A program made the translations under genes and the position numbers. Positions 26,446 to 35,738 of a DNA stretch of 64,000 bases are shown piece after piece (the first letter of the stretch is position 1; each line of letters starts with the position of its first letter). The DNA is from Rhodopseudomonas palustris (lineage in GTDB: Bacteria; Pseudomonadota; Alphaproteobacteria; Rhizobiales; Xanthobacteraceae), in NCBI RefSeq assembly GCF_013415845.1, contig NZ_CP058907.1, positions 5,174,501-5,238,500 on the forward strand, written 5' to 3'. Under the pieces are notes generated by a model that saw nothing but the letters and a program-made list of their open reading frames with translations, ran no database searches and was not told the origin of the DNA.

Positions 26446-27279
26446 ATGGACGCCAAGGTCGAGCACACTCCGCATCCGTTCGACGCCGCGACGCAGGTCG
26501 AACTCGACGGCGGCCGCTGGCAGGGCGCGACCAGCGACGATTACCATGCCTTCGTCGGCCAGTTCGGCGGCGCCACCGCGGCGACGCTGCTGCGCGCCCT
26601 GATGCAGCAGCCGGAGCGCGCCGGCGATCCGCTCGCCTTCACGGTGAATTTCTGCGCGCCGATCAGTGCCGGCAGCTTCGAACTGACGCCCCGGCTGATC
26701 AAGGCGACGCGCTCGACCCAGCATTGGGGCATCGAACTCAGCCAAGGCGACGCCGGCGTCGAAGTGTTCGCCACCGCGGTGTTCGCGCAGCGCCGAGACA
26801 CCTGGACTCACCGGCCCGCCGAGATGCCGAAGACCGCCGCTTACGACGAAGCCCCGGTGTATGCGCGCGCCGGCGCTGCGGCGTCGTGGATCCGTCAGTT
26901 CGAGTTTCGCTTCGTCGAGAACGAGCCGAACTTCGGCGAGGGACCGCTGCCGGAGCCGGCGAGCCCGCATACCAAGGCCTGGATCGGCCACGCCGTGCCG
27001 CGTACGCTGGATTTGTTGTCGCTGTCAGCGATCGCGGATGCGTTCTTCGCGCGGATCTTCCACGTCCGCGGCGAACTGTTGCCGATCGGTACGGTATCGA
27101 TGACGACGTATTTCCACGTCGACGCCGCCGATCTCGCCGCCGAGCCGATCACCGCGGTGCTCGGCGTCGCCGACGCCAACGTGTTTCACAAGAGCTTCTC
27201 CGATCAGACCGGCGAATTGTGGTCGCCGAGCGGGCGGCTGCTGGCGACCACGCATCAGATCACCTATTTCAAAGCCTGA
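26446..27279 (+). CDS. TesB-like acyl-CoA thioesterase family protein
   Basis: This 277-residue protein has the double hot-dog layout of thioesterase-like superfamily members: an N-terminal module (FGGATAATLLRALMQQPE, FTVNFCAPISAG) and a C-terminal module (MTTYFHVDAADLA, LLATTHQITYFKA). It probably hydrolyses an acyl-CoA; the substrate is unknown. It lies 55 bp upstream of arginase in the same direction and may share its transcript. Confidence 0.8.
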   Translation: MDAKVEHTPHPFDAATQVELDGGRWQGATSDDYHAFVGQFGGATAATLLRALMQQPERAGDPLAFTVNFCAPISAGSFELTPRLIKATRSTQHWGIELSQGDAGVEVFATAVFAQRRDTWTHRPAEMPKTAAYDEAPVYARAGAAASWIRQFEFRFVENEPNFGEGPLPEPASPHTKAWIGHAVPRTLDLLSLSAIADAFFARIFHVRGELLPIGTVSMTTYFHVDAADLAAEPITAVLGVADANVFHKSFSDQTGELWSPSGRLLATTHQITYFKA

Positions 27280-27334
27280 GTTGGCGCAGCGCTCCGGCGC
27301 GCGCCGCGCGCGCATTTGAAGGGGCGTCACTCCC

Positions 27335-28318
27335 ATGTCGCAGACCGACGTCGCTCACAGCGAGTCCGCACGCCGCGTCGCGCTGCTCGGCGTGCCGATC
27401 GAGATCGGCGCCGGGCTACGCGGCACGCTGATGGGACCGGCCGCGCTGCGCACCGCCGGCATCGGCCGCGTGCTCGATCAGCTCGGCTTTGCGGTCGAGG
27501 ATCACGGCGACATGACGCGCCCGGCGCTGGACGGCGGCAACGATCCGGTGCCGGCCAACGCCAATTACTACAGCGAGGTGCGAAGCTGGGTCGGCGCGAT
27601 CTCGGCGCGCGCCTACGAGCTGGCGCAGGCCGGCGCGGTGCCGCTGTTCATGGGCGGCGATCACAGCCTGTCGATGGGCTCGGTCAACGGCGTCGCGCGC
27701 TATTGGCAGAGCCAGGGCAAGCCGCTGTTCGTGCTGTGGCTCGACGCCCACGCCGACTACAACACCCCGGCCACCACGCTGACCGCCAACATGCACGGCA
27801 TGTCGGCGGCGTTCCTGTGCGGCGAGCCGGGACTCGATCATCTGCTCGGCGACGAGCCGCGGGTGTCGATCCCGCCGAGCCGGCTCGATTTGTTCGGCAT
27901 CCGCTCGATCGATCCGCTGGAGAAGGAACTGGTGCGGCAACGCGCGATCCCGGTGGTCGACATGCGGGCGATCGACGAATTCGGCGTCGCCGTGCTGATC
28001 CGCCGCGTCATCGACCGCGTCCGTGCCGCCGGCGGCGTGCTGCATCTTTCGTTCGACGTCGACGTGCTCGATCCCGCGGTCGCGCCCGGCGTCGGCACCA
28101 CCGTGCCGGGCGGCGCCACCTATCGCGAGGCGCATCTGGTGATGGAGCTGCTGCACGACTCCGGCCTGGTCCGCTCGGTCGACATCGTCGAGCTCAATCC
28201 GTTCCTCGACGAACGCGGCCGCACCGCCCGCGTCGCGGTCGAGCTGCTCGGCAGCCTGTTCGGCATGCAGATCACCGACCGGGTGACGCCGAGCAACGCC
28301 GTGCTGCCGGAGGGATGA
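27335..28318 (+). CDS. rocF: Arginase
   Basis: This 327-residue ureohydrolase converts L-arginine to ornithine and urea. Mn-binding motifs are all present: GGDHS at 107-111, DAHAD at 137-141 and SFDVDVLDP at 239-247. A family B repeat follows directly downstream. The lack of an agmatinase-specific pattern and the length favour arginase, although the subfamily call is by recognition only. Confidence 0.9.
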   Translation: MSQTDVAHSESARRVALLGVPIEIGAGLRGTLMGPAALRTAGIGRVLDQLGFAVEDHGDMTRPALDGGNDPVPANANYYSEVRSWVGAISARAYELAQAGAVPLFMGGDHSLSMGSVNGVARYWQSQGKPLFVLWLDAHADYNTPATTLTANMHGMSAAFLCGEPGLDHLLGDEPRVSIPPSRLDLFGIRSIDPLEKELVRQRAIPVVDMRAIDEFGVAVLIRRVIDRVRAAGGVLHLSFDVDVLDPAVAPGVGTTVPGGATYREAHLVMELLHDSGLVRSVDIVELNPFLDERGRTARVAVELLGSLFGMQITDRVTPSNAVLPEG

Positions 28319-28335
28319 GGGCCCTCCCCGCGATG

Positions 28336-28455
28336 GTCATTCCGGGGCGCTTGCGCAGCAAGCGAACCCGGAATCTCGCAGTGGTGGAACGATAGAATCG
28401 CAAAACTCCTCGGGATTCCGGGTTCGCGCAGCTTCGCTGCGCGCCCCGGAATGAC
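28336..28455. repeat. Palindromic repeat, family B
   Basis: The unit starts GTCATTCCGGGGCGCTTGCG and ends GCGCCCCGGAATGAC. It lies between arginase and the ABC-F gene. Confidence 0.85.
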
Positions 28456-28536
28456 GCCGCGTTGGGCCGTCGAACTGGTATCGCTCGGCCATATCGGCTA
28501 AACGCGCCGCAGCATTTCTCCCCCCCGCGTGAGCCC

Positions 28537-30156
28537 ATGATCCGTCTCGACAACATCTCCAAGCAGAACGGCCACCAGATCCTCTACATCGAAGCCTCCG
28601 CGACGCTGCTGCGGGGCGAGAAGATCGGGCTGGTCGGGCCGAACGGCTCCGGCAAGACCACGCTGTTCCGGATGATCACCGGGCAGGAACAGCCGGACGA
28701 AGGCCAGGTGTCGGTCGATCGCGGCCTGACCATCGGCTATTTCAGCCAGGACGTCGGCGAGATGAGCGGCCGCAGCGCGGTCGCCGAGACCATGGAGGGC
28801 GCCGGCCCGGTCAGCGAAGTCGCGGCCGAGCTGAAGGAGCTGGAGCACGCGCTGGCCGATCCGGACCGCGCCGACGAGATGGAACAGATCCTCGAACGCT
28901 ACGGCGAGGTGCAGCACCGCTTCGAGGAACTCGACGGCTACGCGCTGGAAGGCCGCGCCCGCGAGGTGCTGGCGGGTCTCTCGTTCAGCCAGGAGATGAT
29001 GGACGGCGACGTCGGCAATCTGTCGGGCGGCTGGAAGATGCGCGTCGCGCTCGCCCGCATCCTGTTGATGCGCCCCGACGTGATGCTGCTCGACGAACCG
29101 TCGAACCATCTCGACATCGAAAGCCTGATCTGGCTGGAGCAGTTCCTCAAGGGCTTCGAGGGCGCGCTCTTGATGACCTCGCACGACCGCGCCTTCATGA
29201 ACCGCATCGTCAACAAGATCGTCGAGATCGATGCCGGCACGCTGACCAGCTACACCGGCGACTACGAATTCTACGAGGGCCAGCGCGCGCTGGCCGATAA
29301 GCAGCAGCAGGCGCAGTTCGAGCGGCAGCAGGCGATGCTGGCCAAGGAAGTGGCGTTCATCGAGCGCTTCAAGGCGCGCGCCTCGCACGCCGCCCAAGTG
29401 CAGAGCCGCGTCAAGAAGCTGGAGAAGATCGAGAAGGTCGAGCCGCCGCGCCGCCGCCAGATCATCGCGTTCGACTTCCTGCCGGCGCCGCGCTCGGGCG
29501 AAGACGTCGCCAGCCTCAGCCATGTCCGCAAGGCCTACGGCAATCACGTCATCTACGAGGATCTGGATTTCGCGATCCGCCGCCGCGAGCGCTGGTGCGT
29601 GATGGGCATCAACGGCGCCGGCAAGTCGACGCTGCTCAAGCTGGTCGCCGGCGCCACCGCGCCCGACGACGGCAGCGTGACGATCGGCGGCAGCGTCAAG
29701 ATGGGTTACTTCGCCCAGCACGCGATGGATCTGATCGACGGCGAACTCACCGTGTTTCAGTCGCTGGAAGAATGGTTTCCGCAGGCCGGCCAGGGTAGCT
29801 TGCGCGCGCTCGCCGGCTGCTTCGGGTTCTCCGGCGACGACGTCGAGAAGCGCTGCCGCGTGCTGTCCGGCGGCGAGAAGGCCCGGCTGGTGATGGCCAA
29901 GATGCTGTACGACCCGCCGAACTTCCTGGTGCTCGACGAGCCGACCAACCACCTCGACATCGCCACCAAGGAAATGCTGATCAAGGCGCTCGCCGATTTC
30001 GAAGGCACCATGCTGTTCGTCTCGCACGACCGGCACTTTTTGGCCGCGCTGTCGAACCGCGTGCTGGAGCTGACCCCCGAAGGCGTCCACAAATACGGCG
30101 GCGGCTACACTGAATACGTCGCCCGCACCGGCCACGAGGCGCCGGGGCTGCATTGA
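28537..30156 (+). CDS. ABC-F family ATPase
   Basis: This 539-residue soluble protein has two ABC cassettes and no membrane segments. Walker A motifs are GPNGSGKTT (near residue 38) and GINGAGKST (near residue 363), signatures are LSGGWKMR and LSGGEKAR, and a charged P-site-type linker of about 80 residues lies between them (QQQAQFERQQAMLAKEVAF). ABC-F proteins act on the ribosome in translation control or antibiotic protection. The overall pattern is closest to the YbiT/Uup-type housekeeping members. ATG 28537 begins the homology (MIRLDNISKQ). Confidence 0.93.
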   Translation: MIRLDNISKQNGHQILYIEASATLLRGEKIGLVGPNGSGKTTLFRMITGQEQPDEGQVSVDRGLTIGYFSQDVGEMSGRSAVAETMEGAGPVSEVAAELKELEHALADPDRADEMEQILERYGEVQHRFEELDGYALEGRAREVLAGLSFSQEMMDGDVGNLSGGWKMRVALARILLMRPDVMLLDEPSNHLDIESLIWLEQFLKGFEGALLMTSHDRAFMNRIVNKIVEIDAGTLTSYTGDYEFYEGQRALADKQQQAQFERQQAMLAKEVAFIERFKARASHAAQVQSRVKKLEKIEKVEPPRRRQIIAFDFLPAPRSGEDVASLSHVRKAYGNHVIYEDLDFAIRRRERWCVMGINGAGKSTLLKLVAGATAPDDGSVTIGGSVKMGYFAQHAMDLIDGELTVFQSLEEWFPQAGQGSLRALAGCFGFSGDDVEKRCRVLSGGEKARLVMAKMLYDPPNFLVLDEPTNHLDIATKEMLIKALADFEGTMLFVSHDRHFLAALSNRVLELTPEGVHKYGGGYTEYVARTGHEAPGLH

Positions 30157-30177
30157 GCAGCCGACCCCAACAACGTC

Positions 30178-30278
30178 GTCATGCGCGGGCTTGACCCGCG
30201 CATCCATCAAGCGCGTAGCGCGTCTTCAAACAGTTGTTGCAAAGACGATGGATGGCCGGGTCGAGCCCGGCCATAACG
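30178..30278. repeat. Palindromic repeat, family C
   Basis: The outer arms are GTCATGCGCGGGCTTGACCC and the facing GGATGGCCGGGTCGAGCCC, with an inner GCGCGTAGCGCG palindrome. It lies between the convergent ABC-F and DUF2125 genes. A second copy is at 53508. Confidence 0.8.
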
Positions 30279-30303
30279 CTTGACGATGTGGAGTCCCATC
30301 GCC

Positions 30304-31497
30304 TCAGAACACCGGCCGCGTCTGCCCCACCTTCAGCGGGCCGAGCATCACGGCGCCTTCGACGAAGCGCAGCGGGAAGGCGCGGGCGGGGCGGCCTTCC
30401 AGGGTCGTCTCCTGGCCGAGCGCGTCGATGCCGGCGACGGCGGCGACGTTGGCGTTCTTGCGCACCACCTGGCCGAGGCCCGGAATGGCGCGGTCGAGCG
30501 CGCCGAGCACGTTGTTGACGTCCTTGGCGCGGACGCCGGGCGCGAGGCGATCGAGCGTCGATTGCGACACGCCCTGCTCCAGCATCTTGTCGATGCCGAG
30601 CTTGGGGATCACCTGGTCGAGCCCGGTGGCCACCATCTGCAATTCGCCGTCGACATAGCCCTGCGCGGTCAGCCCGAGCGAGCCGGTCGCAACCGCCACC
30701 ATGTCGCCCTGCTGGATCCGCGCCTGCTCGAACTGGATGCGGCCGCCGGCGGCCTGGATCTCGCGGAAGCGCTGCGGCCACGGCTTGGGGCGGAAGTCCT
30801 TCAGGCCGCTGATCAGCAGACGCAGATGCGCGTCGAACGGATCGGCGAGCAGCGGATGCAGGTCCTGCACCGAGGTGCCGTCGAGGCTGAGATCGACCTC
30901 GAGCTGGCGCGGCTCGGCGCCGGCGGCCTCGCGCTGCCGGCCATGCAGCTCGGCGTGGCGGGCGCGCGCCAGCGGCACGCGGGTGTCGCCGCGGAAGCCA
31001 TCGAGCGCCGGCTCGTCGAACACCAGCGCGACGCGCTCCGGCGTGCCCGGCAGCCCGGCGACGCTGCTGCGGGCGGTCTTCCAGTTCAGCTGCATCGACA
31101 CCGGCTGGCCGCGGTCAGCGAAGCTCGCCGGCCCCTTGAACTCGGCAATCAGCAGGCTCGGCTGATACAGCGACGCCACCACCAGGATCTCGGCGAGCTT
31201 CGCCGTCAGCGGGGTCTGCGTGGCAGCCTGCTGGGCGGTCTGCGAGGTCAGCGCGACGGTGGCGTTCTCGCAGCGAACCTCAAGGCGGAACGGAAAGCCC
31301 GCCACCGAACGCTGGCCGCAATCATAGCTGCGGCCGGCAGCGGCTTCGCGCGCCCGCCACTGGTCGGCGATGCGGTCGACCTGACTGGCCGAGAATAGCC
31401 AGAACGCGCTCCAGGCGAGCGCCGCCAGCACCACCACGCCGGGGAGCAACAGCACCGGCCAGAGCGGGCGACGGGGGGAAATCGTGGAATCTGCCAT
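30304..31497 (-). CDS. DUF2125 membrane-anchored protein
   Basis: This 397-residue protein has one N-terminal membrane segment (residues about 13-35, VLLLPGVVVLAALAWSAFWLF) and a large periplasmic part of beta-rich type. It matches DUF2125 of alphaproteobacteria (YDCGQRSVAGFPFRLEVRCE). The function is unknown. It is convergent with the ABC-F gene and divergent from the ChaC-like gene. Confidence 0.82.
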   Translation of the reverse strand: MADSTISPRRPLWPVLLLPGVVVLAALAWSAFWLFSASQVDRIADQWRAREAAAGRSYDCGQRSVAGFPFRLEVRCENATVALTSQTAQQAATQTPLTAKLAEILVVASLYQPSLLIAEFKGPASFADRGQPVSMQLNWKTARSSVAGLPGTPERVALVFDEPALDGFRGDTRVPLARARHAELHGRQREAAGAEPRQLEVDLSLDGTSVQDLHPLLADPFDAHLRLLISGLKDFRPKPWPQRFREIQAAGGRIQFEQARIQQGDMVAVATGSLGLTAQGYVDGELQMVATGLDQVIPKLGIDKMLEQGVSQSTLDRLAPGVRAKDVNNVLGALDRAIPGLGQVVRKNANVAAVAGIDALGQETTLEGRPARAFPLRFVEGAVMLGPLKVGQTRPVF

Positions 31498-31657
31498 CGC
31501 GCCTACTTAAGGGGAGAAGCCCAAAAAGGGAATCCGCGACCGCCTGCCGCACGCCATGCCGCGGACACGCGGCCGACCCGCGCGGCAAACCGCTCACGCT
31601 TCCAGGCCCGATGCGGTAAGGACTGAATTTGTCATTTGCACGATTGCCCCTGCACGC

Positions 31658-32236
31658 ATGTCCACCAAAACACTCTCCGAACACGAACTGACCGCCGGCG
31701 ACCTTTGGGTGTTCGGCTATGGCTCGCTGATGTGGAATCCCGGCTTCGACTTCGTCGAGCGGATACCGGCGCGGCTGATCGGCGAGCACCGGGCGCTGTG
31801 CGTGTATTCGTTCGTGCATCGCGGCACGCCGGAACAGCCCGGCCTGGTGCTCGGGCTCGACCGCGGCGGTGCCTGCCGCGGCATCGCGTTCCGCGTCGCC
31901 GATGCGCAGCGGATGCCCACGGTCGCTTACTTGCGCGAGCGCGAGCAGGTCACCAGCGTGTATCGCGAGGTCAAGCGCTCGGTGTGGCTGGAGGACGACG
32001 CGCGGCGGCGGATCAGCGCACTCACTTACGTGGTCGATCGCGGCCACGCGCAATATGCCGGCCGGCTGTCCTACGCCGAACAGCTTCGTCATGTGCGCCA
32101 GGGTCACGGCCGCTCCGGACCGAACCGCGATTATGTGATCGCCACCGTGAAGGCGCTGGAAACACAGGGCTGCCGCGACGTGCCGCTGCACCAGCTCGCC
32201 GAGGCGCTGCGCGACGAGGCGCCGGCGCCGCGCTGA
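31658..32236 (+). CDS. ChaC-like gamma-glutamylcyclotransferase
   Basis: This 192-residue protein has the family opening WVFGYGSLMWNPGFDF and the substrate-loop pattern with CRGIAFRVAD. ChaC enzymes degrade glutathione to 5-oxoproline and Cys-Gly. No clear ribosome binding site precedes ATG 31658; the frame is open further upstream, but homology starts here. It converges on plsC. Confidence 0.87.
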   Translation: MSTKTLSEHELTAGDLWVFGYGSLMWNPGFDFVERIPARLIGEHRALCVYSFVHRGTPEQPGLVLGLDRGGACRGIAFRVADAQRMPTVAYLREREQVTSVYREVKRSVWLEDDARRRISALTYVVDRGHAQYAGRLSYAEQLRHVRQGHGRSGPNRDYVIATVKALETQGCRDVPLHQLAEALRDEAPAPR

Positions 32237-32252
32237 CCGAGGCGAGAGGCGA

Positions 32253-33062
32253 TCAGCCGACCTGCTCGCTCTCCGGCTTCGGCGCCGGCTCGACCTGAGG
32301 CGGCACCGCGCTGGGTACGCGGCCGAACAGCTCCGCCTGCTCTTGGCGGGCCTCGGCGACCAGGCGGTTGGTGGCGGTTTCGACCACGTCGCTGAGCTGC
32401 CTCAAGAACTCGCGGCGGTCGAGGCCGGCCGGCAGCGGATCGAGGAATTCGACTACGATCGTGCCCGGATAACGCATGAACTGGCGCCGCGGCCAGAACA
32501 GCCCGGCGTTCAGCGCCACCGGCAGGCACGGCACGCCGCAGTCGACATAGATCTGGCCGACGCCGCTCTTGTAGTTCGGCGGCGCGTCGACCGGCCGGCG
32601 GGTGCCTTCCGGGAAGATGATCAGCTGCCGGCCGCGGCGCACTTCCTCGCGGGCGCGGCGCGCCATCTCGACCAGGGTCTTGACGCCGGCGGCGCGGTTG
32701 ATCGCGATCATGCCGCCGCGCAGCAGGAGCTGACCGAACACCGGGAGCCAGGTCAGCTCGCGCTTGAGGATGTACAGCGGCTCGTCGAAGAACTGCAGCA
32801 GCGCGAAGGTTTCCCACATCGACTGGTGCTTCGGTGCGACGATCAGCGGCCCTTGCGGGATCTTCTCAAGGCCGCGGAATTCGACCTTGGTGCCGCAGAT
32901 CAAACGCATCAGCCAGATGCTGTTCTGGCCCCACATCTTGGCGACCTTCACCACCGCCCGGCCGGAAAACAGTGCCGCCACGGTTGCGGCCAGCACCCAG
33001 CCCACCAGCACGATGTAGAACAGCACGTTGAAGATTAACGAACGCAGGAAGATCACGAACAT
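32253..33062 (-). CDS. plsC: 1-acyl-sn-glycerol-3-phosphate acyltransferase
   Basis: This 269-residue membrane enzyme makes phosphatidic acid in phospholipid synthesis. An N-terminal membrane segment (residues 8-30) precedes acyltransferase motif I KHQSMWE (His79; Glu replaces the usual Asp, as in many rhizobial relatives) and motif III FPEGTR (150-155). The Pro/Glu-rich tail is dispensable-looking. It lies 13 bp downstream of the DUF218 gene and is likely co-transcribed with it. Confidence 0.92.
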   Translation of the reverse strand: MFVIFLRSLIFNVLFYIVLVGWVLAATVAALFSGRAVVKVAKMWGQNSIWLMRLICGTKVEFRGLEKIPQGPLIVAPKHQSMWETFALLQFFDEPLYILKRELTWLPVFGQLLLRGGMIAINRAAGVKTLVEMARRAREEVRRGRQLIIFPEGTRRPVDAPPNYKSGVGQIYVDCGVPCLPVALNAGLFWPRRQFMRYPGTIVVEFLDPLPAGLDRREFLRQLSDVVETATNRLVAEARQEQAELFGRVPSAVPPQVEPAPKPESEQVG

Positions 33063-33075
33063 CGGAACGGTCCGA

Positions 33076-33843
33076 TCAGTTGGCGGCAGCGGTCGCCGGC
33101 TTGCGGGCGCCGGTCGGGTCGGTCTGCTCGGCCGGTTCGGGCATCACTTCGATGCCGAGCTTCGACAGGCGCACCCGCAGCTCGACCGCGAGGTATTTGG
33201 CGTATTCCGATAGCAAGAGCCGCAGCGTTCCGCCACTGGTCCACCACGGCTCGTCGCGCCACTTGTCGCCGATCACCGCGAACGGAATCAATTCGACGTC
33301 CGGCATGGCGTGGGACATTTCGGCGATCGCCCGCGGCATGTGGTAATTCGACGTCACTACGATCAGCGAGCGGAAGCCGCGCTCCTGCACCCAGCGCCGG
33401 GTTTCGGAGGCATTGCTGCGGGTATCGACTGCAGAGCGGTCGAGATCGACGCAGCAACTGAACCAGTCGCGGCTCTCCGGCACCGAGCGTGAAATGTCGC
33501 GGGCGCCATTGGTGCGGTGAACGCCGGAGATCAACAGCCGCTTGCCGTAGCCGGCCGCGAGCAATTCCACCGCGTCCGACACCCGCGACGAGCCGCCGGT
33601 CAACACCACGATGCCGTCGGCGTTGTGTCGCGGCTTCTGCTCGGCGCCGCGCAGTTGCGACAGAAACACCACGAAGCCACCCGCACCGACGAGGAAGCCG
33701 AGCGCCAGCACCGCCACGATGGTCGCGCGCAGCCGCCCGCTGCGTCGGACCGGGCGGTCAGACGACGGGGAGATCGGGTTGCGATCGGGCGACAGCTCCA
33801 TGAGACGTGCGATAGACCTCGTTTGCGCGCCTTTCGCAGTCAT
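33076..33843 (-). CDS. YdcF-like DUF218 membrane protein
   Basis: This 255-residue protein has one N-terminal membrane helix (about 41-63) and then a DUF218 domain (DGIVVLTGGSSRVSDAVELL, LIVVTSNYHMPRA). The domain is linked to envelope polysaccharide metabolism in ElyC and SanA relatives. An alternative start at ATG 33801 (MELSPDRN) is about as likely. It lies downstream of ftsEX and upstream of plsC on the same strand. Confidence 0.87.
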   Translation of the reverse strand: MTAKGAQTRSIARLMELSPDRNPISPSSDRPVRRSGRLRATIVAVLALGFLVGAGGFVVFLSQLRGAEQKPRHNADGIVVLTGGSSRVSDAVELLAAGYGKRLLISGVHRTNGARDISRSVPESRDWFSCCVDLDRSAVDTRSNASETRRWVQERGFRSLIVVTSNYHMPRAIAEMSHAMPDVELIPFAVIGDKWRDEPWWTSGGTLRLLLSEYAKYLAVELRVRLSKLGIEVMPEPAEQTDPTGARKPATAAAN

Positions 33844-33956
33844 CGCTGCGGCGGCGGAAGATGCCCGGACTCTAGTGCGATTTCGGGCGAAAGGGAGTCC
33901 GCCGGATGGTCGAACCGCCGGAGCGGTGCGGCGGTAGCGCGCCGGTCATCGGCGGC

Positions 33957-34943
33957 TCATTCGATCGAGTTCAGCGTGCTGAACAGCGTACGGCGCGAGG
34001 CCAAGGCGGTGATGCCGGCGATCAACACCGCCATGCCGGCGAGCGCCAGATAGCCGGTCGGGCGCAGCGAGAAGGTGCCGAGCAGCGCCGCGAACTGGTC
34101 GCCGACCGGCGTGCCGGAAAACCACGTCGCGACCGACTCCGAAAAGCCGAACACGAAGATCGCAGCGCCACCGCCGATCAGCCCGCCCTGCAGGCCGAGC
34201 AGCAGGAAGTGGCGGAAGAACCGATTGGCGATGTAGCTGTCGCTGGCGCCGACGAAATGCAGCACTTCGACGATCGGCCGGTTGGCCGCCATCGCGCCGC
34301 GGGTGGCGAACGATACCGAGATGACGGTGGCGACGATGACGAGGCCAAGCACGCCGATGCCGGCGAACACTGTGGCGCCGGTCATCGACCGCATCCGCTC
34401 GATCCAGGCACGATGGTCGTCGACCGTCGCGCTGGGCGCAGCCTCGGTGACGCGGCGGCGCAGTTCGGCAAGATCGAGCCCGCTGCCCGGAGCCGCGCGC
34501 GCCACGATCACCCGCGGCACCGGCAGATCGTCGAGCGACAGCCCGGTGCCGAGCCACGGCTCCAGCAGCTTGGCGGATTCGTCCTTGGTGAAGGTCCGGA
34601 CCTCGACGACGCCGGGCTGGCTGCGCACCACCTCGGCGACGCGGTCGGCGTCGCGGTCGAGATCCCGGCCACGCAGCGAGCGCACCTGCACGGTGAGCTC
34701 GCTCGACACTTCGGACTGCCACTCCGCCGCCGAGGCGCTGATCAGCATCACCACGCCGGTGGTCATCGAGGCGAGGAACGTCATGATCGCCACCACGGCG
34801 ACCAGCGCGCGGCCGGAGATCGACGCGCGCGGCACGATCGGCGACGCATTGCGCGCCTTCGGCGGCACCTGCGGGCGTTCGTGCCCGAGGTCCACCATGA
34901 CGTCGCGTTCGTCGGCTCTGCGCAACGGCCCCTGCCTATTCAT
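33957..34943 (-). CDS. ftsX: Cell-division ABC transporter permease FtsX
   Basis: This 328-residue protein has four membrane segments (about 45-70, 197-220, 245-270 and 290-315) and a large periplasmic loop after the first. This is FtsX topology, which controls septal murein hydrolases with FtsE. Its start overlaps the end of ftsE by 8 bp, so the pair is translationally coupled. Confidence 0.92.
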   Translation of the reverse strand: MNRQGPLRRADERDVMVDLGHERPQVPPKARNASPIVPRASISGRALVAVVAIMTFLASMTTGVVMLISASAAEWQSEVSSELTVQVRSLRGRDLDRDADRVAEVVRSQPGVVEVRTFTKDESAKLLEPWLGTGLSLDDLPVPRVIVARAAPGSGLDLAELRRRVTEAAPSATVDDHRAWIERMRSMTGATVFAGIGVLGLVIVATVISVSFATRGAMAANRPIVEVLHFVGASDSYIANRFFRHFLLLGLQGGLIGGGAAIFVFGFSESVATWFSGTPVGDQFAALLGTFSLRPTGYLALAGMAVLIAGITALASRRTLFSTLNSIE

Positions 34944-35595
34944 AAACGTGCAGCCGGCCCTGGTGCAGCACCAGGCGGCGCGCTTCGTACTGATCCATCA
35001 GATTGATGTCGTGGGTCGCGATCACCACCGCGGTCCCGGTCTTGTTCAATTCCACGAACAGCCGCAACAGCCGGCGCCCGAGCGTCGGATCGACGTTGCC
35101 GGTCGGCTCATCGGCGAGCAGCAGATGCGGCCGGCCGATCACCGCGCGGGCGATCGCGGCACGCTGCTTCTCGCCGCCCGACAGCACCGGCGGCAGCGCG
35201 TCCATCCGGTCGCCGAGCCCGACCCACTTCAACAGGTCGATAACCTCCTTGCGATAGCTCGACTCGTCGCGCCCGGTGACCCGGAACGGCAACGCCACGT
35301 TTTCATAGGTGGTCATGTGGTCGAGCAGGCGGAAGTCCTGCAGCACGATGCCGATACGCTGGCGCAGCGCCGCGACCTCGTCCTTGCCGAGCAGCGACAC
35401 GTCGTTGCCGAACAGATTGACCAGACCGCGGGTCGGCCGCAGCGACAGGAATAGCAAGCGCAGCAGCGAGGTCTTGCCCGCGCCGGACGGTCCGGTCAGG
35501 AACTGGAACGAGTGCGCCGGAATTGCAAAGTTGAGGTCGCGGAGGATCTCCGGACCAAGCCCATAGCGCAGGCCGACATTTTCGAAGCGGACCAC
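34936..35595 (-). CDS. ftsE: Cell-division ATP-binding protein FtsE
   Basis: This 219-residue ABC ATPase has Walker A GPSGAGKTS, signature LSGGEKQR and Walker B LLLADEPTGNVD. I chose GTG 35595 (then VRFENVGLRYG) because it gives the standard FtsE N-terminus and GGAG precedes it; the frame continues 15 codons upstream. It works with FtsX at the divisome. Confidence 0.94.
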   Translation of the reverse strand: MVRFENVGLRYGLGPEILRDLNFAIPAHSFQFLTGPSGAGKTSLLRLLFLSLRPTRGLVNLFGNDVSLLGKDEVAALRQRIGIVLQDFRLLDHMTTYENVALPFRVTGRDESSYRKEVIDLLKWVGLGDRMDALPPVLSGGEKQRAAIARAVIGRPHLLLADEPTGNVDPTLGRRLLRLFVELNKTGTAVVIATHDINLMDQYEARRLVLHQGRLHVYE

Positions 35596-35738
35596 GTTCA
35601 GCTCCGATTTCGATCGGCGCGGGGAGAAAGGGCACGCCACGCCATCTGCCCGTGCCGCCGTTGTGAGGCGGTTATGGTTTCCGATTCGTTAACGGACGGC
35701 CGGTACGATCGGACGAACCTTATAGCCAGCGATTCGCC